Shown here: piece by piece, positions 7,593-15,811 of the stretch
Position numbering within the stretch: position 1 is the first letter of the stretch
How the letters are laid out: each line of letters begins with the position of its first letter
Origin: Methanobacteriota archaeon
GTDB taxonomy: Archaea > Thermoplasmatota > Thermoplasmata > RBG-16-68-12
Assembly: GCA_005878985.1 (NCBI GenBank)
Contig: VBMA01000126.1
Span: 1 to 41,067, forward strand
Length of the DNA: 41,067 nt
Direction: 5' to 3'
Translations under genes and position numbers: made by a program
The notes under the pieces: generated by a model
Told to the model about the DNA's origin: nothing
Seen by the model: the letters and a program-made list of their open reading frames with translations, nothing else
Database searches by the model: none

Positions 7593-9067
7593 TCAGGCGT
7601 CCATGTACCGGTAGAACTCGTACGGGGAGGGCCGCAGCGAGGTCTGGAGGTGCTCGTCGAGCTTCAGCTCCTCGTACTTCTCGAGGAGGTCCTGCGGGAA
7701 GACCGTCTTGAGGAACATGTAGTCGGTTTGCAGGTGCTCGATGGACTCCTTCAGGGATCCCGGCAACTCGCGGACGCCGTACTCCTTGCGCTTGCTCGCG
7801 CTGAGATGGTACAGGTCCTCGTCGACGGGGTTGCCCGGATCGATCTTCTTCTTCACGCCGTCGAGGCCCGCGCACAGCATTGCGGCGAAGGACAGGTACG
7901 GGTTGCAGGCCGGGTCCGGCGTCCGATATTCGATCCGTTTCGCGGCTTCGATGCCCTGGTAGTACATCGGAATCCGGATGTTCGCGCTCCGGTTCCGCTT
8001 GGACCAGGCAATGAACACGGGCGCCTCGTAGCCCGGGACGAGCCGGCGGTAGGAGTTCGTCGTCGGGTTTGTGAACGCACACAGGCTGCGGGCGTGCTCC
8101 ATCAACCCGCCGATGTAGTACCGGCACGTCTGGCTGATCTCCGCGTACTCGTCCTTCGGGTCGTACATCATGTTCTTGCCTTTCGTCCAGAGGCTCTGGT
8201 GCACGTGCATCCCGCTCGCGTTGTCGCCGAAGATCGGCTTCGGCATGAACGTCGCCATCATGCCCATCTTGTGGGCGACCATCTTCATGACGTAGCGGTA
8301 CGTGACGACGTTGTCCGCCATGGGCACGAGCTCATCGTAGCGCATGTCGATCTCGCACTGCCCGGCCGTGGCGACCTCGTGATGGTGCGCATCGAGGGTG
8401 AGCCCGAAGGATTCGATGAGCACACGACACGCCTCGTTGCGGAAGTCTTGCAAGCTGTCGACGGGCGGCGCGGGATAGTAGCCTTCCTTGAACCGGATCG
8501 GGAAGTTCTTGCCGTTGGTGTCCTGCCAGGCGCCTCCCGCGACATGATCTCGTACCCAGCACCAGACCAAGGGTTACGGGCCGCGTCCGCGGTCGGGACC
8601 ATCCTGATGCCGTCGAACACGAAGAACTCGATCTCCGGACCCCAGTATGTCGTGTCGTAGCCTTGATCGGCCGCGAACTGGACGGCGCGCTGGGCCATAT
8701 AGCGGGAGTCGCGGGTGAACCGCTCGTGGCTGCCGCCCTCGTATACGTCAACGAGGAATCGCGCCGTCTTGTGGGCGCTCTCATACCATGGGAGCACGGC
8801 GAAGGTGGACGGGTCGGGGTCCATCACCATGTCGGACTCGTGGATCTCCTTGAATCCCTTGATCGAGGAGCCGTCCAGCTTGCCCACGCCCCGCTTGAAC
8901 TCCTCCGGTCCGAGCGACGTCGACGGAATCGTGATGTGCTGGAGCGCGCCGAGCACGTCGACGAACTGAAGGTCGATCCATCGGATCCCCTCGGTCTCGA
9001 TCCGCTTCAGCACCGACGCCATGGTCATCTTCTTCGACTTTGCCGGGCTACTCGCAGAAATCGCCAT
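7593..9067 (-). CDS. glnA: Glutamine synthetase type I, interrupted by one frameshift
   Basis: Two overlapping minus-strand frames together make one complete type I glutamine synthetase. The N-terminal part (from ATG 9067) carries [19 protein letters not shown] and [10 protein letters not shown] (metal-binding glutamates). The C-terminal part (to 7593) carries [30 protein letters not shown] and [13 protein letters not shown]. The reading frame breaks at about 8529-8530, where the expected codon between GCG (Ala) and TGG (Trp) has only two bases, CC; adding one base restores ...[13 protein letters not shown]. There is no other damage, so a sequencing or assembly error is as likely as a true mutation. 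The enzyme makes glutamine from glutamate, ammonia and ATP. It is divergent from an Lrp/AsnC regulator and has a strong TATA box 60 bases upstream. Confidence 0.93.
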
Positions 9068-9126
9068 CGCCTTCCCGCCTGGACGGAGCCACCGTTCCGT
9101 CCGTTGCCTCGGCAGAAATTTGAACA

Positions 9127-9134
9127 TATATAAA
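9127..9134 (-). promoter_or_regulatory. TATA box for glnA
   Basis: TTTATATA on the minus strand (TATATAAA on plus) is centred at about 9131. This predicts a glnA transcription start near 9105 and a leader of about 38 bases. The element is nearly symmetric, so it could also serve the divergent Lrp/AsnC gene, although another TATA-like ATATTGATA near 9172 lies closer to that gene. Confidence 0.6.
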
Positions 9135-9255
9135 CTGTTCCGAGGTGAAATCGTACGAATGGCCGGAATATTGATACGGAACGAAACAATGTTCGATGGA
9201 CCCCCAAGGCCGTCGTACACTTCGAGCACCGCGACGGTGGGGCGAGGCGATTCGG

Positions 9256-9714
9256 ATGGCAGAACCGACGACTCTCGATGAACTCGATGTCAAGATCCTG
9301 CGGCTGTTGAATTCGGACGCACGAAAATCGTATCGCGACATCGCCAAGGCAACCGATGCGAGCATCAGCACCGTCTCCAGCCGGGTCCGAAAGCTCGAGG
9401 ACCTCGGGGTCATTACCGGATACGTCCCCGTCTTGAACGAGGCCCGACTCGGCTATGACGTCCTCGCGGTCGTCGGCGTGAAGATCCACAAGGGCAAGCT
9501 CCTCGAGGTCCAGCGTCGGATTGCGAAGGACGACCGCGTCACGCATGTCTACGACGTCACGGGGGAATGGGACTCGATCGTCGTCGTCCGCCTGAAGAAC
9601 ACGCGGGAGCTCGATGCGTTCATCAAGCGCCTCGGCTCGATGGAGTACGTCGAGAACACGTACACGCAGGTGGTCCTCAACGTGGTGAAGGAGGAGCGAC
9701 GCGTCCTTCTCTAG
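9256..9714 (+). CDS. Lrp/AsnC-family transcriptional regulator
   Basis: This encodes 152 residues from the ATG at 9256 (GAGG ten bases upstream). An upstream in-frame ATG at 9196 adds 20 residues and sits 24 bases after a TATA-like ATATTGATA, so it cannot be excluded. The N-terminal winged helix is at about 8-60 (LDELDVKILRLLNSDAR, then ASISTVSSRVRKLEDLGVI). A RAM/AsnC effector domain covers about 65-150 with the typical DVTGEWDSIVVVRLKN. Such proteins form octamers that sense amino acids. The head-to-head position beside glnA makes control of glutamine synthesis plausible; this is inference from context. Confidence 0.93.
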   Translation: MAEPTTLDELDVKILRLLNSDARKSYRDIAKATDASISTVSSRVRKLEDLGVITGYVPVLNEARLGYDVLAVVGVKIHKGKLLEVQRRIAKDDRVTHVYDVTGEWDSIVVVRLKNTRELDAFIKRLGSMEYVENTYTQVVLNVVKEERRVLL

Positions 9715-9729
9715 GCCGAACGGCCGGGC

Positions 9730-9966
9730 CTAGAGGTTCATCACGACGACGTCTTTCACGGCCCGCATGCCCTGGAACGGCAAGATCAGCCGGCCCTCAG
9801 GGTCTGTCTTCATGCTCTTCGTCGCCACGTTCTCGGCCGGCAGCACGAGGACGTCGGACAGCTTCCCGCTCTTCGTGTTCACGATGAAGTTCTCGATGGT
9901 CCCCAGGATCTGACCGTCGTTCGTCATCACGGTCTTGCCCCGAAGCTCGGTGGCAAACTTCTTCAT
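9730..9966 (-). CDS. PRC-barrel domain protein
   Basis: This encodes 78 residues from the ATG at 9966, which has GGTGATGG directly upstream; a longer frame to 10020 adds an unlikely tail. The whole protein is one PRC-barrel: KKFATELRGKTVMTNDGQ, IGxIENFIVNTKSGKLSDVLV and a C-terminal GRLILPFQGMRAVKDVVVM. Single-domain PRC-barrel proteins are widespread in archaea; in haloarchaea related small proteins (CdpB) act in the cell-division apparatus, while in bacteria the domain occurs in RimM and photosynthetic reaction centres. The role here is not determined. It ends close to the Lrp/AsnC gene in convergent arrangement. Confidence 0.85.
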   Translation of the reverse strand: MKKFATELRGKTVMTNDGQILGTIENFIVNTKSGKLSDVLVLPAENVATKSMKTDPEGRLILPFQGMRAVKDVVVMNL

Positions 9967-10081
9967 CCCATCACCCGCATCGGTGAGGGTCCCCCGCGGC
10001 ACCGCCGCGATGGATCCCATCCCTTTGTCTGACAGACATCTGACGCGCTCTATATGAAGATTCCGCCGCGATGGATTTGAC

Positions 10082-10753
10082 TCAGGAAGAGGGACGCCAT
10101 CCCGGCGGCGGAGACGGAATCATCGCGCGGACGCTCTTGACGTACGGGAAGACGGCGCCGGCGGTCCCCAAGATCACGGCGAGGAGCAGGATCCACCATC
10201 CGAGCCCCGGTCCCCACGACCAACCGGTCGGCGGGGCCGAAGTGCTCGCGGATCCCCAGAAGCCGCCGATCGTGAACGCGCCGACGTCTTCGGTCGCGGC
10301 ACCCGGGATCGCGACGATCGGATAAAAGAGGGCGAACAACGCCACCCCGAGGACGATGAGGCTGAGGATCAGCAGGCTGAGCGTCGGCATCGCGCGACCG
10401 TACTCCATCGAGAAGAGGCCGAGGACGACGGCGAGGACGACGAGGAATACGAGGTCGAGCAAGTACGCGGTCCCGAGGACGCTCGCCACCGCGCGGTAGG
10501 GCGACACGGTCGACGAGTACGGGAGAATCACGGTCCCGTCCCAGGCCCCGCCGACGTAGCGGTCCGTGGTGAACGTCGTCCAGGAGAACGAACTGATGTT
10601 TTGGTCCGTGCCCATGGCCTCGGAGAGCGACCAGAACGGGAGGGCGAGGGACACCAAGACCAAGACGATCGCGAGGCCGAGCGCGATCCGCGACGGCCCC
10701 AGCGCGAGCACGCGGGTGATCCCCGTTCGCCAGGGTGAGCCCGGACGGAGCAT
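10082..10753 (-). CDS. Multi-span membrane protein of unknown function
   Basis: This encodes 223 residues from ATG 10753, with GAGGGAATCC before the start and a TATA-like TTATTTAT at 10780-10787. Hydrophobic helices lie at about 22-43, 93-113, 122-145 and 185-206. A loop of about 50 residues after the first helix is rich in Ser, Thr and aromatic residues, and another loop (150-180) is rich in Gly, Ser and Trp. The C-terminus is short, basic and proline-rich. No motif identifies a family. It lies downstream of cdc48 on the same strand but has its own promoter-like sequence. Confidence 0.75.
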   Translation of the reverse strand: MLRPGSPWRTGITRVLALGPSRIALGLAIVLVLVSLALPFWSLSEAMGTDQNISSFSWTTFTTDRYVGGAWDGTVILPYSSTVSPYRAVASVLGTAYLLDLVFLVVLAVVLGLFSMEYGRAMPTLSLLILSLIVLGVALFALFYPIVAIPGAATEDVGAFTIGGFWGSASTSAPPTGWSWGPGLGWWILLLAVILGTAGAVFPYVKSVRAMIPSPPPGWRPSS

Positions 10754-10779
10754 CGGATTCCCTCAAGGAGCGAGGTGGA

Positions 10780-10787
10780 TAAATAAC
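10780..10787 (-). promoter_or_regulatory. TATA-like element before the membrane protein gene
   Basis: TTATTTAT on the minus strand is about 30 bases before the ATG at 10753. It is placed for a nearly leaderless transcript, in competition with the GAGGGA sequence seen just before the start. Confidence 0.45.
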
Positions 10788-10804
10788 GTCCGCTGAGGGA
10801 TCGC

Positions 10805-13021
10805 TCAGCGATAAAGGATGTTCTCTTCCCGGCGACCCCGGTCGATGCCCTTCTTGAACTTCTTGTCGAATTCCTCGTAGAACTTGATCGTGTCCGCGTC
10901 GATGCTCGGGCGGACGACCTTCATCGCTTCCTGGAAGTGGGCCGTCGTGACCTTCTTCGCATGCTTCGCCTCGCGCAACGCGATCATCGCGGCCTCCCGG
11001 CACAGGCCCTCGATGTCCGCCCCGGAGTAGCTGTCGAGGTCCACCGCGAGCTCTTCGAGGTCGACCCCTTCGAGAGGCATCGTGCGCGTGTGGACCTTCA
11101 GAATCGCGAGCCGTGCATCCTTGTTCGGCGTCGGCACGAGGAGGATCCGATCGAAACGGCCCGTTCGTAGCATCGCCGGATCGAGCCGGTCCGGCCGGTT
11201 CGTCGCGCCGATGACGCAGACGCCTTCGAGGGCCTCGAGTCCGTCCATCGAGGTCAGGAGCTGATTCACCACGCGCTCGCTCACCCCGCTGTCCGTGTCG
11301 AAGCCGCGTACGTGCGCGATCGCGTCGAGCTCGTCGAGGAAGACGATGCACGGCGCGACCTGCTTCGCCTTCTTGAAGATCATGCGGACGGCCTTCTCGG
11401 ATTCCCCGACCCACTTCGACATGACCTCGGGTCCCTTGATCGAGATGAAGTTCGCCTCGGATTCCGTTGCGACGGCCTTCGCGAGCAGCGTCTTCCCGGA
11501 GCCGGGCGGGCCGTACAGCAAGATGCCCCGCGGCGGGCGGATGCCCATCCGCTTGAACGCCTCCGGATCCTTCAGCGGCATCTCGACGGCCTCGCGCAGT
11601 TTCATCTTGACGTCTTCGAGGCCGCCGACGTCGGACCAGTTCACGCGGGGCACCTCGACGAGGACCTCGCGCATCGCGCTCGGCTCGATTTCCTTCAGGG
11701 CCTGCTTGAAGTCGTCGGCCAGGACGCGCATCTTCTCGAGGGTCTCCGCAGGAATGGGCTTGTCGAGGTCGATGTCGGGGAGATAGCGGCGGAGCGTCTT
11801 CATCGCGGCTTCGCGGGCGAGCGCCGCGAGGTCCGCCCCGACGAAGCCGTGGCAGACATCCGCGAGTTCGGAGAGGAGCCGGTCGCGTTCTTCCTCGACG
11901 CCTTCGATCGGCATGCCGCGCGTGTGGATCTGCAGGATCTCCTTCCGTCCGCTCCGGTCCGGGACGCCGATCTCGATCTCGCGGTCGAACCGACCGGGTC
12001 GGCGCAACGCGGGATCGATCGCCTCGTCTCGGTTCGTTGCGCCGATCACGATGACCTGGCCGCGGCCCGACAGGCCGTCCATCAGCGTGAGGAGCTGCGC
12101 GACGACGCGTCGCTCGACCTCTCCGGTCACCTCTTCTCGCTTGGGGGCGATCGAGTCGAGCTCATCGATGAAGAGGACGCTCGGAGCGTTCTTCTGGGCC
12201 TCCTCGAACTTCTCGCGGAGGCGCTCCTCGCTCTGACCGTAATATTTCGACATGATTTCCGGGCCCTGGATGGAATAGAAGTTCGCGCCGGCTTCATTGG
12301 CCACCGCCTTCGCGATGAGCGTCTTGCCGGTGCCGGGCGGACCATAGAGGAGAACCCCTTTCGGCGGATCGATCCCGAGGCGCTCGAACAGTTCCGCGTG
12401 TTTGAGGGGGAGCTCGATCATCTCGCGGACCTTCATCAGCTCCTCCTTGAGTCCGCCGATGTCCTCGTACGTGACCGTGGGCGTGAGGACCTCGCCCTCG
12501 CGGACGGGCTCCTCTTTCATCTCGATGATCGTGTCGTCCTGGATCTGGACGACGCCCTTCGGAGCCGTGCTGATGACCATGAACGGCAACGCACCGCCCA
12601 TGAGGGCGATTCCGGGGACGATGACGACGTCGCCCTTGTTGAGCGGGCGTTTCAGCAGGCCCCGCTTGACGAAGTTCTCAATTCCCTGGCCGAACGAGAT
12701 CTTGTGGCCCTCGCTGATGATCGGCGCGATCGTGATCCGCTCCGCGGGGAGGACTTCGGCCTTGCGGACCTCGACCTTGTCCCCGAGGCTCACGCCGACG
12801 TTTCGGCGGACGAGACCGTCGATGCGGATGATGCCTTTGCCTTCGTCCTCTTGCATGACCCGGAAGAGCTTCGCGGCGGTGGACTTCTTGCCCAAAATCT
12901 GGATGATCTCGCCGACGTCCACTCCGAGCGCGACACGGGTCTTCGTGTCGACGCGTGCCCGACCCAAACCGACGTCCGACTGGGGCGCTTCGGCCACCTT
13001 GAGGACAATCCGCTCAGGCAC
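10805..13021 (-). CDS. Cdc48/VAT-type AAA ATPase
   Basis: This encodes 738 residues with a GTG start at 13021. It has a double-psi barrel and second N-domain part (about 1-175) and two AAA modules. D1 has Walker A GPPGTGKT at 227-234 and Walker B FIDELD near 284-289. D2 has GPPGSGKT at 504-511 and FLDELDAI. The arginine-finger/sensor regions RRPGRFDRE and RTGRFDRI are intact. The last residues, ILYR, form a hydrophobic-Tyr-X tail, the motif that docks AAA rings on the archaeal 20S proteasome. The protein unfolds substrates for degradation or remodels complexes. A TATA-like element lies about 25 bases upstream. Confidence 0.97.
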   Translation of the reverse strand: MPERIVLKVAEAPQSDVGLGRARVDTKTRVALGVDVGEIIQILGKKSTAAKLFRVMQEDEGKGIIRIDGLVRRNVGVSLGDKVEVRKAEVLPAERITIAPIISEGHKISFGQGIENFVKRGLLKRPLNKGDVVIVPGIALMGGALPFMVISTAPKGVVQIQDDTIIEMKEEPVREGEVLTPTVTYEDIGGLKEELMKVREMIELPLKHAELFERLGIDPPKGVLLYGPPGTGKTLIAKAVANEAGANFYSIQGPEIMSKYYGQSEERLREKFEEAQKNAPSVLFIDELDSIAPKREEVTGEVERRVVAQLLTLMDGLSGRGQVIVIGATNRDEAIDPALRRPGRFDREIEIGVPDRSGRKEILQIHTRGMPIEGVEEERDRLLSELADVCHGFVGADLAALAREAAMKTLRRYLPDIDLDKPIPAETLEKMRVLADDFKQALKEIEPSAMREVLVEVPRVNWSDVGGLEDVKMKLREAVEMPLKDPEAFKRMGIRPPRGILLYGPPGSGKTLLAKAVATESEANFISIKGPEVMSKWVGESEKAVRMIFKKAKQVAPCIVFLDELDAIAHVRGFDTDSGVSERVVNQLLTSMDGLEALEGVCVIGATNRPDRLDPAMLRTGRFDRILLVPTPNKDARLAILKVHTRTMPLEGVDLEELAVDLDSYSGADIEGLCREAAMIALREAKHAKKVTTAHFQEAMKVVRPSIDADTIKFYEEFDKKFKKGIDRGRREENILYR

Positions 13022-13041
13022 GCCTATTCGAACTCCCCCGG

Positions 13042-13049
13042 CTTATATC
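13042..13049 (-). promoter_or_regulatory. TATA box for the Cdc48-type gene
   Basis: GATATAAG on the minus strand is centred 24-25 bases upstream of the GTG at 13021, so the transcript may be leaderless. A GGGGGAG sequence in between could act as a ribosome-binding site if transcription begins earlier. Confidence 0.5.
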
Positions 13050-13091
13050 AAGGTTCCGGGACGATAATCGTCGTCGGACAAAGTTGACAAA

Positions 13092-14015
13092 TCAGGATGG
13101 GGTCCGACGCTCGCGGACCTCGCTCGACGAGTGAACGACGAGCTCCTTCGCCTCGACGACGTCAATATGGCAGTGGGGCCCGATGCGGACCTCCTCGCCC
13201 TTGACGAACGCGGCGGTCGTCGCCTCGAGCTCGATCTCCTCGCCCTCGATGCGGTCCGCGGTCAGCTCCCCGCGGATGCGGAAAAAACCGCCCGTGGCCT
13301 TCACTCGAATCTCCTCGGCCTCGATCGTCGAAATCTTCGATGTGCCGCCCAGATCGATTGCGACTTCCTCGGCCTTCAGCCCGCCGTCGATGCGAACGGA
13401 TCCGCTCGATCGAAATTCCTCGGCGGCGACTCGCCCTTTGACGGTCAGCGAACCACTCGAGGAAATCTCCTCGGCCTCGATGGAGCCGTCGACCTGGAGC
13501 GCGCCGCTCGTCTCGACCTCTTCGGCCTTCAGACTCCCGGCGATTCGCGTCGAGCCCGCAGACCGGAATTCCTCCACATGCACATCGGCCTCGAAGATGC
13601 AGGACCCGGCGATGCGCGCGGTCTCGGCCTCCAGGGCACCTTGGACCCGCGCACTGCCCGCCGACTTGAACTCGACCGTCTTGACCGGGTTCCCGCTCAC
13701 GACGCCGCTGCCGAGGATCTTGATCGACTCCTCGCTCAGCTGCGTCCCGATTCCCGAGAAATCGACCGCACGCATCGCTTCGCCGACGATGTGACCCGCA
13801 TGCTCCGCATGGCGGCCCGCCTCGGCCGTTGCCTGCGCGACCACGGCCCCGATCGCCTCGCCGAGGTCCGGCATCGTCGGCGGGGACGGTTCCGACTCCT
13901 CCGGTTCCTCCGGTTCCGAATCGTAGCGGGCTTTGATCTCCAGGTACGTCTTCTCGTTGATCTCGCCCCGCGCGAGCCGTTCTTCAAGCTTTCGGAGGAT
14001 GTCCTTCCGTTTCAT
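13092..14015 (-). CDS. SHOCT-like plus beta-helical (bactofilin/DUF4097-like) repeat protein
   Basis: This encodes 307 residues from ATG 14015. The first 30 residues (DILRKLEERLARGEINEKTY) form a SHOCT-like short helical pair, followed by an acidic Glu/Pro linker (about 35-47). From about residue 100 to the end runs a repetitive strand-turn pattern of roughly 20 residues, for example EEFRSAGSTRIAGSLKAEEV and EEFRSSGSVRIDGGLKAEEV. The pattern resembles a right-handed beta-helix as in polymer-forming bactofilins or DUF4097 proteins. No transmembrane helix is seen. It may form a filament or cytoplasmic scaffold; that is inference. The regulator-like gene opposite also carries a SHOCT-like segment. 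Confidence 0.8.
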   Translation of the reverse strand: MKRKDILRKLEERLARGEINEKTYLEIKARYDSEPEEPEESEPSPPTMPDLGEAIGAVVAQATAEAGRHAEHAGHIVGEAMRAVDFSGIGTQLSEESIKILGSGVVSGNPVKTVEFKSAGSARVQGALEAETARIAGSCIFEADVHVEEFRSAGSTRIAGSLKAEEVETSGALQVDGSIEAEEISSSGSLTVKGRVAAEEFRSSGSVRIDGGLKAEEVAIDLGGTSKISTIEAEEIRVKATGGFFRIRGELTADRIEGEEIELEATTAAFVKGEEVRIGPHCHIDVVEAKELVVHSSSEVRERRTPS

Positions 14016-14197
14016 TGGTTCCACCGGAAAGTGGAGGCCACAGCGAAATAGATTTCCTTCCGAGCGACAGCCTCGATCGGCGTCTTCGTCGTCCACGCCT
14101 CGGTCCTTTGGCCGGTCCGCTTCGACTTCGCCGCGTCCTCGTGTGCTTGGGAGCGCAGCCTCGTCTCCTGCAGCCCGACCTCCTTGTGTCCGAACAT
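14012..14197 (-). CDS. Possible small leaderless protein, 61 residues
   Basis: The frame from ATG 14197 encodes 61 polar, basic residues (start MFGHKEVGLQ, end FRWNQ). A TATA-like GCATAAATAAA (14218-14228) is centred 26 bases upstream, exactly where a leaderless start should be. The stop overlaps the ATG of the beta-helix protein by ATGA, a typical coupled arrangement. Third codon positions are mostly G or C, as in neighbouring genes. There is no recognisable domain. The alternative is that this is simply the untranslated leader of the downstream gene, so confidence is limited. Confidence 0.4.
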   Translation of the reverse strand: MFGHKEVGLQETRLRSQAHEDAAKSKRTGQRTEAWTTKTPIEAVARKEIYFAVASTFRWNQ

Positions 14198-14217
14198 GCA
14201 GAGTCGATGGGACCCGG

Positions 14218-14228
14218 TTTATTTATGC
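14218..14228 (-). promoter_or_regulatory. TATA box upstream of the 14197 start
   Basis: GCATAAATAAA on the minus strand is 26 bases upstream of ATG 14197. It would drive the small ORF and the coupled beta-helix gene. The rest of the divergent gap up to 14350 holds an AT-rich patch (ATAATAATGATACC near 14245) that may serve the opposite gene. Nothing else is seen there. Confidence 0.5.
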
Positions 14229-14350
14229 AAGCCTCGCGGATAATAATGATACCTTCCGCCGCTGTCCCGACATCATCTCCCTCCGGGGAGACGACGTTCG
14301 ATGCGAAGCGGAAGAACGTTGAAGTAGGCTGACACGACTCGCCAGCCGGG

Positions 14351-14764
14351 ATGCCGGAACCGCTGGAGCTAATCCGGATTGCGGGTTCGGAGACGCGCCG
14401 CCAAATCCTCCGCTTGCTCCAGCAAGGGTTCGATCATCCGGAGGATCTCGCGAAGAAACTGAAGATCCGCCGGACCTCCGTGGACAAGCAACTCGTCGAG
14501 CTGTTCGCGTGGGGCCTCGTGGATCGTGCCGCGATTTTCCCGCCGAACGGTCGGCCGCGAATCGTGTACCAGGTGACACAACGGGGAAAGGATCTGTTGG
14601 ACCTCCTCGAACGCGTCGTGAAAGAGTACACGTCGTCCTTCAGATCGGACTTCGCCCGCGAACTCGAGGCGCTGGAGGCAAAGCTCGCCGCCGGTGAGAT
14701 CGCGGAGGAGATGTACTTCAAGCGCCGCAAGGAGCTCGAGGCGCGATACAGCCTAGCCCTGTGA
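14351..14764 (+). CDS. Winged-helix (ArsR-like) regulator with SHOCT-like tail
   Basis: This encodes 137 residues. A winged helix occupies about 5-80 (ELIRIAGSETRRQILRLLQQ, recognition helix around IRRTSVDKQLVEL, wing PNGRPRIVYQVT). A helical linker follows (about 82-105), and then a C-terminal helical pair EALEAKLAAGEIAEEMYFKR matches the short SHOCT-like module also found at the start of the divergent beta-helix protein. Such regulators are typically dimeric DNA-binding proteins. Control of the divergent gene is plausible from position. It overlaps the next gene tail to tail by 12 bases. Confidence 0.87.
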   Translation: MPEPLELIRIAGSETRRQILRLLQQGFDHPEDLAKKLKIRRTSVDKQLVELFAWGLVDRAAIFPPNGRPRIVYQVTQRGKDLLDLLERVVKEYTSSFRSDFARELEALEAKLAAGEIAEEMYFKRRKELEARYSLAL

Positions 14765-15511
14765 CTGCCGTTCCTTGCGCCGCGCGCGGGCAATCGCTTC
14801 CTCCAGGGAGAGGTCGCCGCGGGCCACCGCCCCGGCGAGCTCGGACGAGATCGTGACGACGCCCCCGCTGTCGAGGCGCGACCGGCGCTGAATCTCGCGC
14901 ACTTCTCCGGGCGTGGGTCGAATCTCGACCGGCGGTTCCACCCGGCGTCCGGAGGACTTCGCAATGTCAATCGCTGCGTCGACGTCTGGCTGCGCGGTCC
15001 GGTGTGTCGTCCCCGCTTCGTCGACGACTTCCACGCGGAGCTGGTCCCTCGCGAGCGCCTTCAGGATCCGATCCCGGTTCGTCGGATCGCCGTGACCGAT
15101 TCGCACCCGGATGTCCCTCGCTGGGAACGTGCGGAGCGCCTGGCGGACGTGGAACGCGACCGCCTCCGGGCTCGCCGCGATTCGGGTGTCGACCACCTCG
15201 CCATCCCCGATGATCGCGACGCCCGGCTCCCGCCCCGGATCGACGCCGATCCGCAGCTCCTCCCATTCCGACTTGCCGCGCAACAGTTGGAGGGCCTTTG
15301 CGATCGACGAGTCGATGTCATCGACGGGTACGACGTTCCGAAGGTGGACGCGGCTCGCTTCCGCGGGGGACGTCAGGATCGCGCCGACGGCGTCCGGCAC
15401 GCGGCGGGCGAACGACAGGCTCGTGAACGGAAGGTCGCGTGCCTTCAGCGCGGCAACGAGGTCGTGGTAGAGCCGGAAGTCTTCGGTGAGAATGCCCAGG
15501 ACCTTTCGCAT
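14753..15511 (-). CDS. Archaeal protein with RNase H-fold/RuvC-like motif
   Basis: This encodes 252 residues from ATG 15511. The N-terminal part (1-78) resembles a small alpha/beta domain. The central part begins with LRIGVDPGREPGVAII (D91-P-G), the classic first strand of RuvC/YqgF-type RNase H-fold proteins. Further acidic residues stand where that fold would use them: D164-E165 (VVDEAGTTH) and D178/D182 (DVDAAIDIAKSSG). The C-terminus has a helical tail with a SHOCT-like look (GAVARGDLSLEEAIARARR). It may be a nuclease or an inactive nucleic-acid-binding relative; this is inferred from motifs only. A TATA-like GGATTATG is 30 bases before the start. Confidence 0.7.
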   Translation of the reverse strand: MRKVLGILTEDFRLYHDLVAALKARDLPFTSLSFARRVPDAVGAILTSPAEASRVHLRNVVPVDDIDSSIAKALQLLRGKSEWEELRIGVDPGREPGVAIIGDGEVVDTRIAASPEAVAFHVRQALRTFPARDIRVRIGHGDPTNRDRILKALARDQLRVEVVDEAGTTHRTAQPDVDAAIDIAKSSGRRVEPPVEIRPTPGEVREIQRRSRLDSGGVVTISSELAGAVARGDLSLEEAIARARRKERQSQG

Positions 15512-15649
15512 CCGACGACGAAACCGGGGCGAGACTCATAATCCTTCTCCGATTCCGACGTTACCAGGAATGATTCACATCTCTGATTTCCGTGGCGGAA
15601 ACGATTCATACCGACCTCCGGCATAATCGCCAGGGAGGAGATACATATC

Positions 15650-15811
15650 CTGCAGGATCAGGTTGCTCCGACTCAGATCGGAACGGAACTCGACGCGAAG
15701 GGCTTGCTTCTTCGGGACGCGCTGGCAATCGTGACCGTCGTAGGGGCACTCGTAGCCTTCTACGGAATGATCAAGCTCGTGTCCTATCTGGCGGGAATCC
15801 CGTCGCCTTAG
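15650..15811 (+). CDS. Possible 53-residue membrane protein with non-ATG start
   Basis: The frame ending in TAG at 15811 encodes about 53 residues. A polar head ([17 protein letters not shown]) is followed by a clear hydrophobic helix ([19 protein letters not shown]) and a short tail. The codons in this part are GC-biased at third positions like real genes here. No ATG, GTG or TTG lies between the upstream stop (about 15585) and the protein-like region. The best candidates are CTG at 15650 or ATC at 15647, following a strong GGGAGGAG at 15633-15640. Its stop overlaps that of dnaJ by four bases. A sequence error at the start is an alternative. Confidence 0.4.
   Translation: MQDQVAPTQIGTELDAKGLLLRDALAIVTVVGALVAFYGMIKLVSYLAGIPSP

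Noticed and set aside
7429-8127. Long upstream extension of the DoxX-like frame
   Set aside because: It overlaps glnA in a different frame with shadow-like composition; DoxX begins at 7428.
11312-13087. 591-codon plus-strand frame opposite the Cdc48 gene
   Set aside because: Antisense of a strongly conserved gene; Asp/Arg/Leu-rich shadow with no family. The same applies to long frames opposite thermosome (19407-21182), dnaK (17269-18870), glnA (7650-8660) and the aminomutase (29380-30789).
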